64,000 bases of DNA, taken from NCBI RefSeq assembly GCF_018614415.1, contig NZ_JAGGOO010000069.1, positions 1-64,000 of the forward strand, read 5' to 3'. The stretch comes from Streptomyces sp. ISL-12. GTDB taxonomy: Bacteria > Actinomycetota > Actinomycetes > Streptomycetales > Streptomycetaceae. Of this stretch, positions 57,163 to 64,000 are shown piece after piece (the first letter of the stretch is position 1; each line of letters starts with the position of its first letter). Both the position numbers and the translations under genes were made by a program. A model generated the notes under the pieces. That model saw nothing but the letters and a program-made list of their open reading frames with translations, made no database searches and had not been told where the DNA came from.

Positions 57163-57347
57163 ACCCGCGGACTGGGCGCCCGTGCGCCTGGCTCGCGGTG
57201 GGCGCGACGGGGGCGGGTGGCCCTTGAGGTCGGCTGGCCCAGCCCCCGTCAGCGTCCTGAAATGCCCTCGTCCTCCGCCCGTGGAACGACGAGGCTGCCC
57301 AACCCCGGCGGATTCGCCGTCGGGAGCCACACCGAGGAGGTACGCAC
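57163..57347. other. Non-coding gap with GC hairpin
   Basis: Contains GACGGGGGC...GCCCCCGTC (57207-57252), a possible terminator for the small gene set. No credible gene seen. Confidence 0.45.
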
Positions 57348-57458
57348 ATGACCATGGACCTGTGCATCGCCACGGACCCGGGCGACGAGGACGACAACAC
57401 GGACTTGGAGGACGGTGACGGCAAGGGGGGTAACCCCAGTCCCGGACACGGTCGCTGA
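57348..57458 (+). CDS. Short acidic peptide (36 residues)
   Basis: ATG 57348 with GAGGAGG upstream. MTMDLCIATDPGDEDDNTDL continues with a Gly/Asp-rich tail. The good ribosome binding site supports translation. Function unknown; a single Cys and high Asp content do not identify a peptide natural product. Confidence 0.5.
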   Translation: MTMDLCIATDPGDEDDNTDLEDGDGKGGNPSPGHGR

Positions 57459-57478
57459 CCCAGTTGAGCTGACGGGGC

Positions 57479-57507
57479 GAGCCTCCACCGTAAGGTGGGG
57501 GCTCGTT
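57479..57507 (+). terminator. Hairpin GAGCCTCCACC-GTAA-GGTGGGGGCTC
   Basis: An 11-bp stem with one mismatch and a short T-rich tail after the acidic peptide gene. Confidence 0.65.
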
Positions 57508-57531
57508 CCATGCCGGCAGAGGGAGGCCGAT

Positions 57532-57990
57532 GTGTTAGAGATCGAAGGCAGAGGGAGGGTCGCCGTGTGGCCGCTCCTCCATGACTGGCAGACGTCGGCG
57601 CGCTGCGTCCTGGCGTACACGACGACTGGACACTTCGGTGACACGGCCGTCATGGGTGTCATTCCGGTCGAGGGCAACGAAGCGGAACCCGGTGATCTCT
57701 TCGCCATGGCCGGGCGGCATGACCCTGGACGCCTTTATACGGCCATGACGCCGGACGAACAGCGTGCATGCTGGCTCGCGTGTTCCGGGTTCTCTGCGCG
57801 GCTCCTGGGCGCTCCGAAGGGCTTTGAGGTCACAACGGAGTGGAAGCTCGACATGGCGCGGACGGTGACGCTCTCCCGGGGCACCATGTACGGCCATGGT
57901 CGTGTCACAGCCGGCCGCATGCGTATCGTCGACAACGAGATCCACGCCCGTGCTGTAGCGCTGCTGAAGTCGGCGGTAGAGGTCCCATGA
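57532..57990 (+). CDS. Hypothetical protein
   Basis: A 152-residue protein; GTG 57532 with GGGAGG upstream. Beta-rich start (GRGRVAVWPLLHDWQTSARCVLAYT), a helical middle (TPDEQRACWLACSGFSARLLG) and a basic end. I recognise no family, and it is not an integrase or excisionase. Confidence 0.62.
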   Translation: MLEIEGRGRVAVWPLLHDWQTSARCVLAYTTTGHFGDTAVMGVIPVEGNEAEPGDLFAMAGRHDPGRLYTAMTPDEQRACWLACSGFSARLLGAPKGFEVTTEWKLDMARTVTLSRGTMYGHGRVTAGRMRIVDNEIHARAVALLKSAVEVP

Positions 57991-58091
57991 GCTTCTTGCC
58001 TCCGTTCGTCTGACCGCCGGAGGCGAGGCACCGCCTCGTTGTCAGCGTCCTGCCCCGCCTCCGCTGTACCCCGCGCCGGCGCGGAGGCCGA

Positions 58092-58138
58092 GAGCCCCGG
58101 TCACCTGGTCCCCCAGACCTTGTGACCGGGGCTCCTTC
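58092..58138. terminator. Terminator near the inferred element end
   Basis: GAGCCCCGGTCAC ... GTGACCGGGGCTC with a 17-base interior and TCCTTCGT tail. It would stop transcription in either direction just before the truncated radical SAM-like gene. Confidence 0.78.
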
Positions 58139-58144
58139 GTGCAC

Positions 58145-58185
58145 AGGAACAACTCAGTGATGTGTGTTGGGACGCAACTCCGGCG
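58145..58185. other. Inferred right attachment junction (attR)
   Basis: The minus-strand reading frame stops matching the expected radical SAM N-terminus (TTRTFDTPE, then FRGI in homologues as I recall them) here and reads LRPNTHH then stop. The change around 58165-58177 should mark phage DNA meeting host DNA. Exact core bases cannot be set without attL. Confidence 0.45.
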
Positions 58186-58279
58186 TGTCGAAGGTGCGGG
58201 TGGTGACCGCGTCCGCGTCGAACAGCGCGGCGTCGGACGCCCGGCCGTGGCCGGACTCCGAGAGGTTCTCCCAGCGCAT
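58154..58279 (-). pseudogene. N-terminal fragment of an Rv2578c-type radical SAM protein
   Basis: A 41-residue frame starting at ATG 58279. It contains MRWENL, DAALFDADAVTTRTFDTPE, a start I recognise from actinobacterial Rv2578c-family radical SAM proteins, which normally run to about 340 residues with a CxxxCxxC cluster further in. Everything after residue 35 is missing. Probably interrupted by integration, with the remainder left of the window. Confidence 0.68.
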
Positions 58280-58453
58280 GGCGCCTCCTCGGTAGTGCAG
58301 ACCCACAGAATAGAACATACGTTCCCTTGATCGTGCGACCCGAGGTCCGGACGCCTGCCCCCCCCGGCCGCCGGGCGCCCCCCGATTTGGTGGCCGGGCG
58401 GCGGGGTGGTTGGCTTGCCCCGACCCCTCAGCACCAGGCCCTGGAGGTACCCG

Positions 58454-58897
58454 ATGGCGCAGGTCGAGGCCACGACCGAGCGGATCGTCAACGCGGACGC
58501 GGAGACGGTGTTCGACGCGCTCGCCGACTACAGCGGCACCCGCGCGAAACTGCTGCCCGAGCAGTTCAGCGAGTACGAGGTCCGCGAGGGCGGTGACGGC
58601 GAGGGAACCCTCGTGCACTGGAAGCTCCAGGCCACCAGCAAGCGCGTGCGCGACTGCCTGCTGGAGGTGACCGAGCCCTCCGACGGCGAACTGGTCGAGA
58701 AGGACCGCAACTCCTCGATGGTCACCACCTGGCGGGTCACCCCGTCCGGCGAAGGACGCTCGCGCGTCGTCGTCACCACGGTGTGGAACGGCGCCGGCGG
58801 CATCGGCGGCTTCTTCGAGAAGACCTTCGCCCCCAAGGGCCTCGCCCGGATCTACGACGCGGAGCTGGCCAAGCTCGCCGCCGAGGTCGAGAAGTAG
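58454..58897 (+). CDS. SRPBCC (START-like) family protein
   Basis: A 147-residue protein; ATG 58454 with GGAGG upstream. ATTERIVNADAETVFDALADYSGTR and the long C-terminal helix (GFFEKTFAPKGLARIYDAELAKLA) are typical of the SRPBCC ligand-binding fold. Ligand unknown. Host gene, divergent from the radical SAM fragment. Confidence 0.88.
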   Translation: MAQVEATTERIVNADAETVFDALADYSGTRAKLLPEQFSEYEVREGGDGEGTLVHWKLQATSKRVRDCLLEVTEPSDGELVEKDRNSSMVTTWRVTPSGEGRSRVVVTTVWNGAGGIGGFFEKTFAPKGLARIYDAELAKLAAEVEK

Positions 58898-58910
58898 TCA
58901 AGGTCCGTAC

Positions 58911-58937
58911 GTGAGGCGGCCGTTGGGGCCGCCTCAC
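58911..58937. terminator. Terminator after the SRPBCC gene
   Basis: GTGAGGCGGCC ... GGCCGCCTCAC stem with a GTTGG loop, 14 bases after the stop. Confidence 0.82.
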
Positions 58938-59057
58938 CGGTTCGGGTGATCTCCACGCGTCCCCGCCGGACGCCGTAACCCCTTGCGAGTCTTCGCCGTT
59001 GTCGCCTGAGCGGGAATGGTGCGCTCAGGCGACGAAGTGCGACAAGGGGAGCGGTAC

Positions 59058-61493
59058 GTGGGCGGGATGACTCTGGTGCAGGACGAGCCGGCCGCCGCCG
59101 CGCCGCCGGACTCCGCCGGGCCGCCCGCGCCCGGACCGGCCGCCGCGCTCAGTCCGCGCCGGGTCCGGCTGGTCTTCTTCGGGCTGATGCTGGCGCTGCT
59201 GCTCGCCGCGCTGGAGCAGATGATCGTCGCCACCGCGCTCCCGAAGATCGTCGGGGAGCTGCACGGCCTGGACAAGATGTCCTGGGCGATCACCGCCTAC
59301 CTGCTCACCTCCACCGTCGGCCTGCCGATCTACGGCAAGCTCGGCGACCTCTTCGGCCGCAAGGGCGTCTTCCAGTTCGCCATCCTGGTCTTCGTCGCCG
59401 GCTCGCTGCTGGCCGGCCGGGCCCAGACGATGGACCAGCTCATCGCCTACCGCGCGGTGCAGGGCGTCGGCGCGGGCGGCCTCATGATCGGCGTGCAGGC
59501 GATCATCGCGGACATCGTGCCGCCCCGCGAGCGCGCCCGGTTCATGGGCTTGATCGGCGCCGCCTTCGGCCTCGCCTCCGTCGCCGGACCGCTGCTCGGC
59601 GGCTACTTCACCGACCACCTCTCCTGGCGCTGGTGCTTCTACATCAACGTCCCCTTCGGCCTGCTCACCATGGCCGTCGTCGCCCTCGTCCTGAAGCTGC
59701 CCAAGCCGCGGGTGCGGGCCCGCCTCGACGTCCTCGGCGCGCTGCTGCTCGCCGCCGCCTCCACCTGCGCGGTGCTGCTGACCAGCTGGGGCGGGATCGA
59801 GTACGACTGGGGCTCGAAGGTCATCCTCGGGCTCGGCGCCGGCGCGTTCGCGGCCACCGTGCTCTTCCTGGCCGCCGAGCGCTTCGCCGCCGAACCCCTC
59901 ATCCCGCTGCGCCTGTTCCGCGACTCCGTCTTCAACGTCACCGGCCTCATCGGACTCGTCGTCGGCGTCGCCCTGTTCGGCGCCGCCAGCTACCTGCCCA
60001 CCTTCCTCCAGATGGTCGACGGCGCCTCCGCCACCGAGTCCGGCCTGCTGATGCTGCCCATGATGGGCGGCATCGTCGGCGCCTCCGTCGTCTCCGGCCA
60101 GCTCATCAGCCGCACCGGTCACTACAAGATCCACCCGATCCTCGGCGGCGCCCTGTCCGTCGTCGGCATGTGGCTGCTCTCCCGGCTCGACGCGGACACG
60201 CCCCGGGTGCAGTACAGCGTCTGGATGTTCGTCCTCGGCGCCGGCATCGGCATGGTGATGCCCGTCCTGGTCCTCGCCGTGCAGAACTCCGTGCGCCCCG
60301 CCGACCTGGGCACCGCCACCAGCGCCAACAACTACTTCCGGCAGATCGGCGGCAGCGTCGGCGCGGCGATCTTCGGCACGCTCTTCGCCGACCGGCTCAC
60401 CGACGCCCTCGCCGTGCGGCTGCCCGCCGGTGCCGGGCTGCCGCACGCCGACGCCATCACCCCGCAGCTCGTCCACACCCTGCCGCCCGCGCTGCGCGAC
60501 GCCTACATCCAGGCGTACGCCGACGCCATGCCGCGGATCTTCCTGTACCTCGTGCCGGTGCTCGTGCTCGGCCTGTTCCTCGCCTTCTTCCTCAAGGAGA
60601 AACCGCTCGTGTCCCACAACGCGCCCGTGACCGAGACGGAGACCGCGCAGACCCCGCCCCCGGCCGAGGTCCCGCCCGCCCGTCCCCACACCCCGGGCGG
60701 CAGGACCCCGGCCCCGCCGCGCTCGCCCTGCCCCGGCGGCGTCCCGGTCTGCGGCACGGTGCAGCACCCCGACGGCACCGTCGTGCCCCGCGCGGCGCTC
60801 ACCCTCATCGACGCCGCCGGACAGCAGATCGGGCGCGGCGCCAGCGGCGGCGACGGACGGTACGCGCTGGCCACGCCCGGGACGGGGGCGTACGTCCTGA
60901 TCGCCGCCGCCGGCGGCCACCAGCCGCAGGCCGTCTCCGTCACCGTGGGCGAGCGCCCCGTCGAACTCGACGTCGTCCTCGGCGGCGCCGGACGCCTCGC
61001 GGGCGCCGTCCTCACCGCCGACGGCACCCCCGTCCGCGACGCGACCGTCACGCTCACCAACGTGCACGGCGAGGTGGTCGCCAGCACCCGCAGCGGACGG
61101 GAGGGCGGCTACGTCATCAGCGAGCTGGTGGCCGGCGAGTACACCCTCGCCGGCAGCGCCCCCGCCTTCCGCCCGGCCGCGCTCCCCGTCACCGTCCAGG
61201 CGTCCCGCGAGACCCGGCAGGACATCGAGCTCGCCGGCGGCGCCATGCTCAAGGGCACCGTCCGGGCCGGCGGCGGACGGCCCGTCGAGGACGCCCGCGT
61301 CACCCTGCTGGACGCCGCGGGGAACGTCGTCGACACGCTCACCACCGGCGCCGACGGCACGTTCCGCTTCGTCGACCTGTCCTCGGGCGAGTACACCGTC
61401 ATCGCCGCCGGTTACCCGCCGGTCGCCACCGTGCTCCACATGGCCGGCGGCGGTCGTACCGAACGCGACCTCCAGCTCGGCCACGAGGACTGA
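59058..61493 (+). CDS. DHA2-type drug exporter with C-terminal beta-sandwich repeats
   Basis: An 811-residue protein; GTG 59058 has AAGGGGAG upstream, ATG 59067 is also possible. Residues ~35-530 are a 14-helix MFS transporter of the EmrB/QacA type (motif GKLGDLFGRKGVF, and GPLLGGYFTDHLSWRWCFYINVP). After a Pro-rich linker come about three repeats of ~80 residues (VCGTVQHPDGTVVPRAALTLID, LAGAVLTADGTPVRDATVTL, LKGTVRAGGGRPVEDARVTL) of the carboxypeptidase-regulatory type, ending in GEYT-like turns. Extra-membrane repeats on an exporter are unusual. Confidence 0.9.
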   Translation: MGGMTLVQDEPAAAAPPDSAGPPAPGPAAALSPRRVRLVFFGLMLALLLAALEQMIVATALPKIVGELHGLDKMSWAITAYLLTSTVGLPIYGKLGDLFGRKGVFQFAILVFVAGSLLAGRAQTMDQLIAYRAVQGVGAGGLMIGVQAIIADIVPPRERARFMGLIGAAFGLASVAGPLLGGYFTDHLSWRWCFYINVPFGLLTMAVVALVLKLPKPRVRARLDVLGALLLAAASTCAVLLTSWGGIEYDWGSKVILGLGAGAFAATVLFLAAERFAAEPLIPLRLFRDSVFNVTGLIGLVVGVALFGAASYLPTFLQMVDGASATESGLLMLPMMGGIVGASVVSGQLISRTGHYKIHPILGGALSVVGMWLLSRLDADTPRVQYSVWMFVLGAGIGMVMPVLVLAVQNSVRPADLGTATSANNYFRQIGGSVGAAIFGTLFADRLTDALAVRLPAGAGLPHADAITPQLVHTLPPALRDAYIQAYADAMPRIFLYLVPVLVLGLFLAFFLKEKPLVSHNAPVTETETAQTPPPAEVPPARPHTPGGRTPAPPRSPCPGGVPVCGTVQHPDGTVVPRAALTLIDAAGQQIGRGASGGDGRYALATPGTGAYVLIAAAGGHQPQAVSVTVGERPVELDVVLGGAGRLAGAVLTADGTPVRDATVTLTNVHGEVVASTRSGREGGYVISELVAGEYTLAGSAPAFRPAALPVTVQASRETRQDIELAGGAMLKGTVRAGGGRPVEDARVTLLDAAGNVVDTLTTGADGTFRFVDLSSGEYTVIAAGYPPVATVLHMAGGGRTERDLQLGHED

Positions 61494-61671
61494 GCGGACC
61501 GGGACGTGAGCCGACCCCCTTGGCCCTGCCCGCCTCCCTCCCAGCGGTGAACGGCGACGAAGGACCGGTGAAGGAACAGGCGGTCCGCTTGTGAGCCGGA
61601 CCGGTGCGCGGTAGACCGTACTGGCCCGTCGCTCGGGACGGGCCTGGCCGTGGCACCTGGGGGAGTCGGGC

Positions 61672-62397
61672 ATGAGCGTGACAAGTCGGTACCGGGACGC
61701 CTGGGAGGGGTTCTGGCGTGAGGCACCCGATACGCCGCACGCGGTGTTCTGGGACACGGAACCGGCCCTGACCGCCGGCCGTCACCTCGCCCTCTTCGAA
61801 CCGCACCTGACCGACCCCGGCCTGCCGATGGTCGACCTCGGCTGCGGCAACGGCACCCAGACCCGCTACCTCGCCGACCGCTTCGCCCACGTCATCGGCG
61901 CCGACCTGGCCACCGCCGCGCTCGACCGCGCCCGGCGCGCCGACCCCGCGGGCCGGGCCGCGTACCGGCGACTGGACGCCGCCGACAAGAGCGAGGTGCG
62001 GACGCTGCACGCCGAACTGGGCGACGCCAACGTCTATCTGCGGGGCGTCCTGCACCAGAGCGAGCCCGGGGACCGGCAGAAGGTGGCCGACTCCCTCGCC
62101 GCCCTCCTCGGCGCGCGCGGCCGGGCCTTCCTCGTCGAACCGTCCGAGGCGGCGGTGACCGTCCTGTCCGGTCTCGCCGAGGGCGCCGACGGGCCGCCGC
62201 CCAAGCTGGCGCCGGTCCTGCGGCACGGCATCGCGCCCGGCACCCTGGCCGACGACGCGCTGCCGGAGCACCTGCGCGCCGCCGGGCTGACGGTTCTGCG
62301 GCGCGGCGAACTGCCGCTGATCACCACGGAGTACCGGCCCGACGGCACCCGGATCGAGCTGCCGTCGATCTGGCTGGTCGCCGGACGCGCGCGATGA
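61672..62397 (+). CDS. Class I SAM-dependent methyltransferase
   Basis: A 241-residue protein from ATG 61672. WEGFWREAPDTPHAVFWDTEPA then AdoMet motif I VDLGCGNGTQTRYLA (~54-68), acidic IGADLA (~76) and YLRGVLHQ. Substrate unknown; small-molecule type. Host gene, upstream gap of 178 bases without features. Confidence 0.88.
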   Translation: MSVTSRYRDAWEGFWREAPDTPHAVFWDTEPALTAGRHLALFEPHLTDPGLPMVDLGCGNGTQTRYLADRFAHVIGADLATAALDRARRADPAGRAAYRRLDAADKSEVRTLHAELGDANVYLRGVLHQSEPGDRQKVADSLAALLGARGRAFLVEPSEAAVTVLSGLAEGADGPPPKLAPVLRHGIAPGTLADDALPEHLRAAGLTVLRRGELPLITTEYRPDGTRIELPSIWLVAGRAR

Positions 62398-62399
62398 CG

Positions 62400-62436
62400 T
62401 ACGGTCCTCCCCCGCCGGGAGCGGGGGAGGACCGTA
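62400..62436. terminator. Bidirectional terminator
   Basis: ACGGTCCTCCCCCGC...GCGGGGGAGGACCGT, a 15-bp perfect stem with loop CGGGA between convergent genes. Confidence 0.9.
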
Positions 62437-62453
62437 GGAGAGGCGGGGCAGTG

Positions 62454-64000
62454 TCAGCCCGTCGGGCGGTTGCGGTGGTGCAGGAACCAGCCCGTGGCCG
62501 ACAGGGCGGTCGCGAGCGCGGCGGCCCGGAGCACGGTGACGCCGGTGGAGGCCAGGCTGCCGCCCGGGGACGAGGGGCCCGAGCCGCCGGCCGTGGAGCC
62601 GGTGCCGTTCGAGGTCGCCGGGGTGTCCGTGCCGCCGGCGCCGGGGGTGGCGCCGGCACTCGGCGTGGCAGTGCCGTCCGGGTCGTCGGTGTCCACCGGG
62701 TCCTGGCCGGTGAAGCTGACCGGGACCTTCACGTCCTGGGAGCGGTCGCCGGAGAGGGTGTGGTCGGCGCGGGTGGCGAGCACACAGGCCGACGTGAGGC
62801 AGTCGGTGAACTCGTCCTTGGCGTCCACGGTCAGCTCCACCTCGAAGGAGCCGTCCTCGCCGTACGGGGTCGCCAGGTCCTGTCCGTAGTCGGGCGGGTT
62901 CGACGAGATCCACGCCGAGGAGTGCGAACCGCCGGTCATGTCGACGCCGCCGACGCACGGGGTGGGCAGTTCGCCCTCGCCGTTGTCGACGCACAGGGCG
63001 ACGTAGACGCCCTTCTCCTCGTCGTAGCCGGAGCCGGTGACCTTCAGGGTCTGGTTCTCGGTGGCCAGGTCGTTGACCGGGGTGACGGTGAGCTTCTGGC
63101 CCTCGGGGCCGGTGACGGTCCTGGTGCCGGAGGGGTCCCGCGGCTCCTCGCCGCCGCCCCCGCCCCCGTCCCCGCTCTCCTCGGCCACCGTGAGGGTGAC
63201 CGGCGACGTGCGGGTGGTCCCGGCGGAGTTGGTGAACTCCGCGCGGTACCGGTAGCCGTCGTGGGCGGCCCTGGCCGTGAAGGTGTACGTGGTGGCCGTG
63301 GCGTTCTCGACCGGGGACCAGGTCTGGCCGCCGTCCGCGCTGACCTGCCAGCGCACGGCCGGTTCCGGGGCGCCCTCGGCCGCGGCGACGAAGGCGACCT
63401 CGTCGCCCGGGGCCACGCTCCGGTCGGTGGGGCTCCGGGTGACCTTCGGGGACATCCGGCGGTCGAACCTGGTGACGGTCGCCCCGGCCGGGCTGGTCAC
63501 GTACACGGCGGTGCCGCCGGGGGCCACGGCGACGGCGGCCTGGCCGAGCTGGCCCTGGTTGCCGGGGAGGGCGGTGGGCTGCGCGGCCTCCTCGAAGGTG
63601 GCGGTGTCGTACACCGCCAGCGAGCCGTTGTTGTCGCCGCCGTCGCCCGTGTCGCCGTTGTCCTGCCAGACGACGAACGCCCGGCCGGTGGCCGGGTCGA
63701 AGGCGACGTCCGCCGCCCGGTCCGGTCCCTGGACCGTGGTCAGCAGTGTGGCGTCCTCGTCGTAGACGCGGACGGTGTTCCCGCTGCCCACCCAGACGTT
63801 GCCGGTGGCGGGGTCGGGGGCCACGAACCAGAGGGTGTCCGCGGGGAGTTGCGCCGTGGCGGTCACGGCGAAGGAGCCGGTGTCGATGCGGCTGAGCCGC
63901 CCGCCGGCCACCCCGGACCAGGCCAGGCCGCGCGCGGTGTCCGTGCCGAGGGCGGTGCCGCCGTCGAGGGTGAGGGTCTTCTCGACGGCCCCGGTGGCGG
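62454..64000 (-). CDS. LAxTG-anchored surface protein (5' end outside the window)
   Basis: The reading frame is open to the edge of the window, giving 515 residues of the C-terminal part. Order: beta-propeller-like repeats (PADTLWFVAPDPATGNVWVG, AADVAFDPATGRAFVV), an Ig-like domain (VAPGDEVAFVAAAEGAPEPAVRW), a domain with paired Cys resembling neocarzinostatin-like or HtaA-associated modules (VTGSGYDEEKGVYVALCVD, DCLTSACVLATRADH), a Thr/Gly/Pro stalk, then LASTG, a hydrophobic helix and HHRNRPTG. LASTG fits class E sortase LAxTG signals, so it is linked to the cell wall. Confidence 0.88.
   Translation of the reverse strand, partial: ATGAVEKTLTLDGGTALGTDTARGLAWSGVAGGRLSRIDTGSFAVTATAQLPADTLWFVAPDPATGNVWVGSGNTVRVYDEDATLLTTVQGPDRAADVAFDPATGRAFVVWQDNGDTGDGGDNNGSLAVYDTATFEEAAQPTALPGNQGQLGQAAVAVAPGGTAVYVTSPAGATVTRFDRRMSPKVTRSPTDRSVAPGDEVAFVAAAEGAPEPAVRWQVSADGGQTWSPVENATATTYTFTARAAHDGYRYRAEFTNSAGTTRTSPVTLTVAEESGDGGGGGGEEPRDPSGTRTVTGPEGQKLTVTPVNDLATENQTLKVTGSGYDEEKGVYVALCVDNGEGELPTPCVGGVDMTGGSHSSAWISSNPPDYGQDLATPYGEDGSFEVELTVDAKDEFTDCLTSACVLATRADHTLSGDRSQDVKVPVSFTGQDPVDTDDPDGTATPSAGATPGAGGTDTPATSNGTGSTAGGSGPSSPGGSLASTGVTVLRAAALATALSATGWFLHHRNRPTG

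Larger units (their letters stand above)
1..58170. mobile_element. Integrated siphophage (prophage), left end outside the window
   Basis: A continuous run of phage genes: tRNAs, terminase, portal, capsid, tail, lysis, then replication and accessory genes. The same control sequences recur throughout: a hairpin at 1-24 and 27268-27291, a terminator at 1563 and 54108, and promoter blocks at 55, 24542, 27345, 34016 and 47932. This shows that at least 1-54.1 kb is one element. The right limit is inferred from a truncated radical SAM-like gene at 58154-58279. The stretch 55.1-58.1 kb (XRE regulator, DUF397 and small genes) could be cargo inside the element or host DNA. No integrase is visible. Confidence 0.85.

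Noticed and set aside
57182..57418. Open frame of 78 codons after the DUF7848-like gene
   Set aside because: Pro/Arg/Gly-rich, no binding site, crosses a hairpin and the start of the acidic peptide gene.
59025..61757. A 910-residue open frame on the minus strand
   Set aside because: It is the mirror of the exporter gene; composition is Gly/Glu/Asp/Arg-rich without domains, as expected from antisense of GC-rich codons.

Overview
The window is from a Streptomyces-type actinobacterium. Supporting signs are high GC in both parts, many GTG and some TTG starts, a helix-turn-helix/DUF397 gene pair, and a LAxTG cell-wall anchored protein at the right edge. Positions 1 to about 58,170 look like one integrated siphophage genome, open on the left. 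The last 6 kb is ordinary chromosome: an SRPBCC protein, a DHA2 drug exporter with an unusual C-terminal extension, a methyltransferase, and the 3' part of a LAxTG surface protein.

The left half of the prophage is the late module. A promoter leads into a 1.1-kb tRNA block (Asp, Gln, Leu, Pro and one tRNA-like relic). Then come a minus-strand lipoprotein, HNH nuclease, small PrimPol-like protein, small and large terminase, portal, MuF protein, scaffold, decoration protein, capsid, connectors, tail tube, tail-assembly chaperone with a G GGA AAG -1 frameshift, a 1,549-residue tape measure carrying two muralytic domains, minor tail proteins, amidase endolysin, holin candidates and a dNMP kinase. 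It closes with a leaderless metallopeptidase-like gene and a large two-tier terminator at 27,217-27,295.

The right half (27.3-55.1 kb) is DNA metabolism and accessory genes: a RecB/Cas4-like exonuclease, RNA ligase, MazG-like protein, permuted NlpC/P60-like protein, a phiC31 Gp3-like protein (recombination directionality factor family), a broken C5-cytosine methyltransferase containing an HNH insertion, a second methyltransferase, Holliday junction resolvase-like protein, primase-helicase, family A DNA polymerase, five HNH genes or domains, and a phage-encoded sigma-70-like factor. About 30 very small genes overlap stop-to-start in operons.

The most interesting feature is a repeated regulatory layer: (i) promoter-like blocks GTCACA-N17-CAYAAC, one of them in front of the sigma factor gene; (ii) palindromes TGTCG-NN-CGACA overlapping other start regions; (iii) about ten small intercistronic hairpins with a conserved loop and at least one compensated stem, one variant lying inside a 64-bp direct repeat. 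Other unusual items are a tRNA-like element lacking a normal D-arm, a membrane-anchored sortase-like protein, and two genes broken by frameshifts.

At 58,154-58,279 (minus strand) only the first 41 codons of a gene resembling an Rv2578c-type radical SAM protein remain, which suggests this is the right attachment junction. No integrase lies in the window; it should be left of position 1, next to the remainder of that gene. Everything is read from sequence alone, without database searches.
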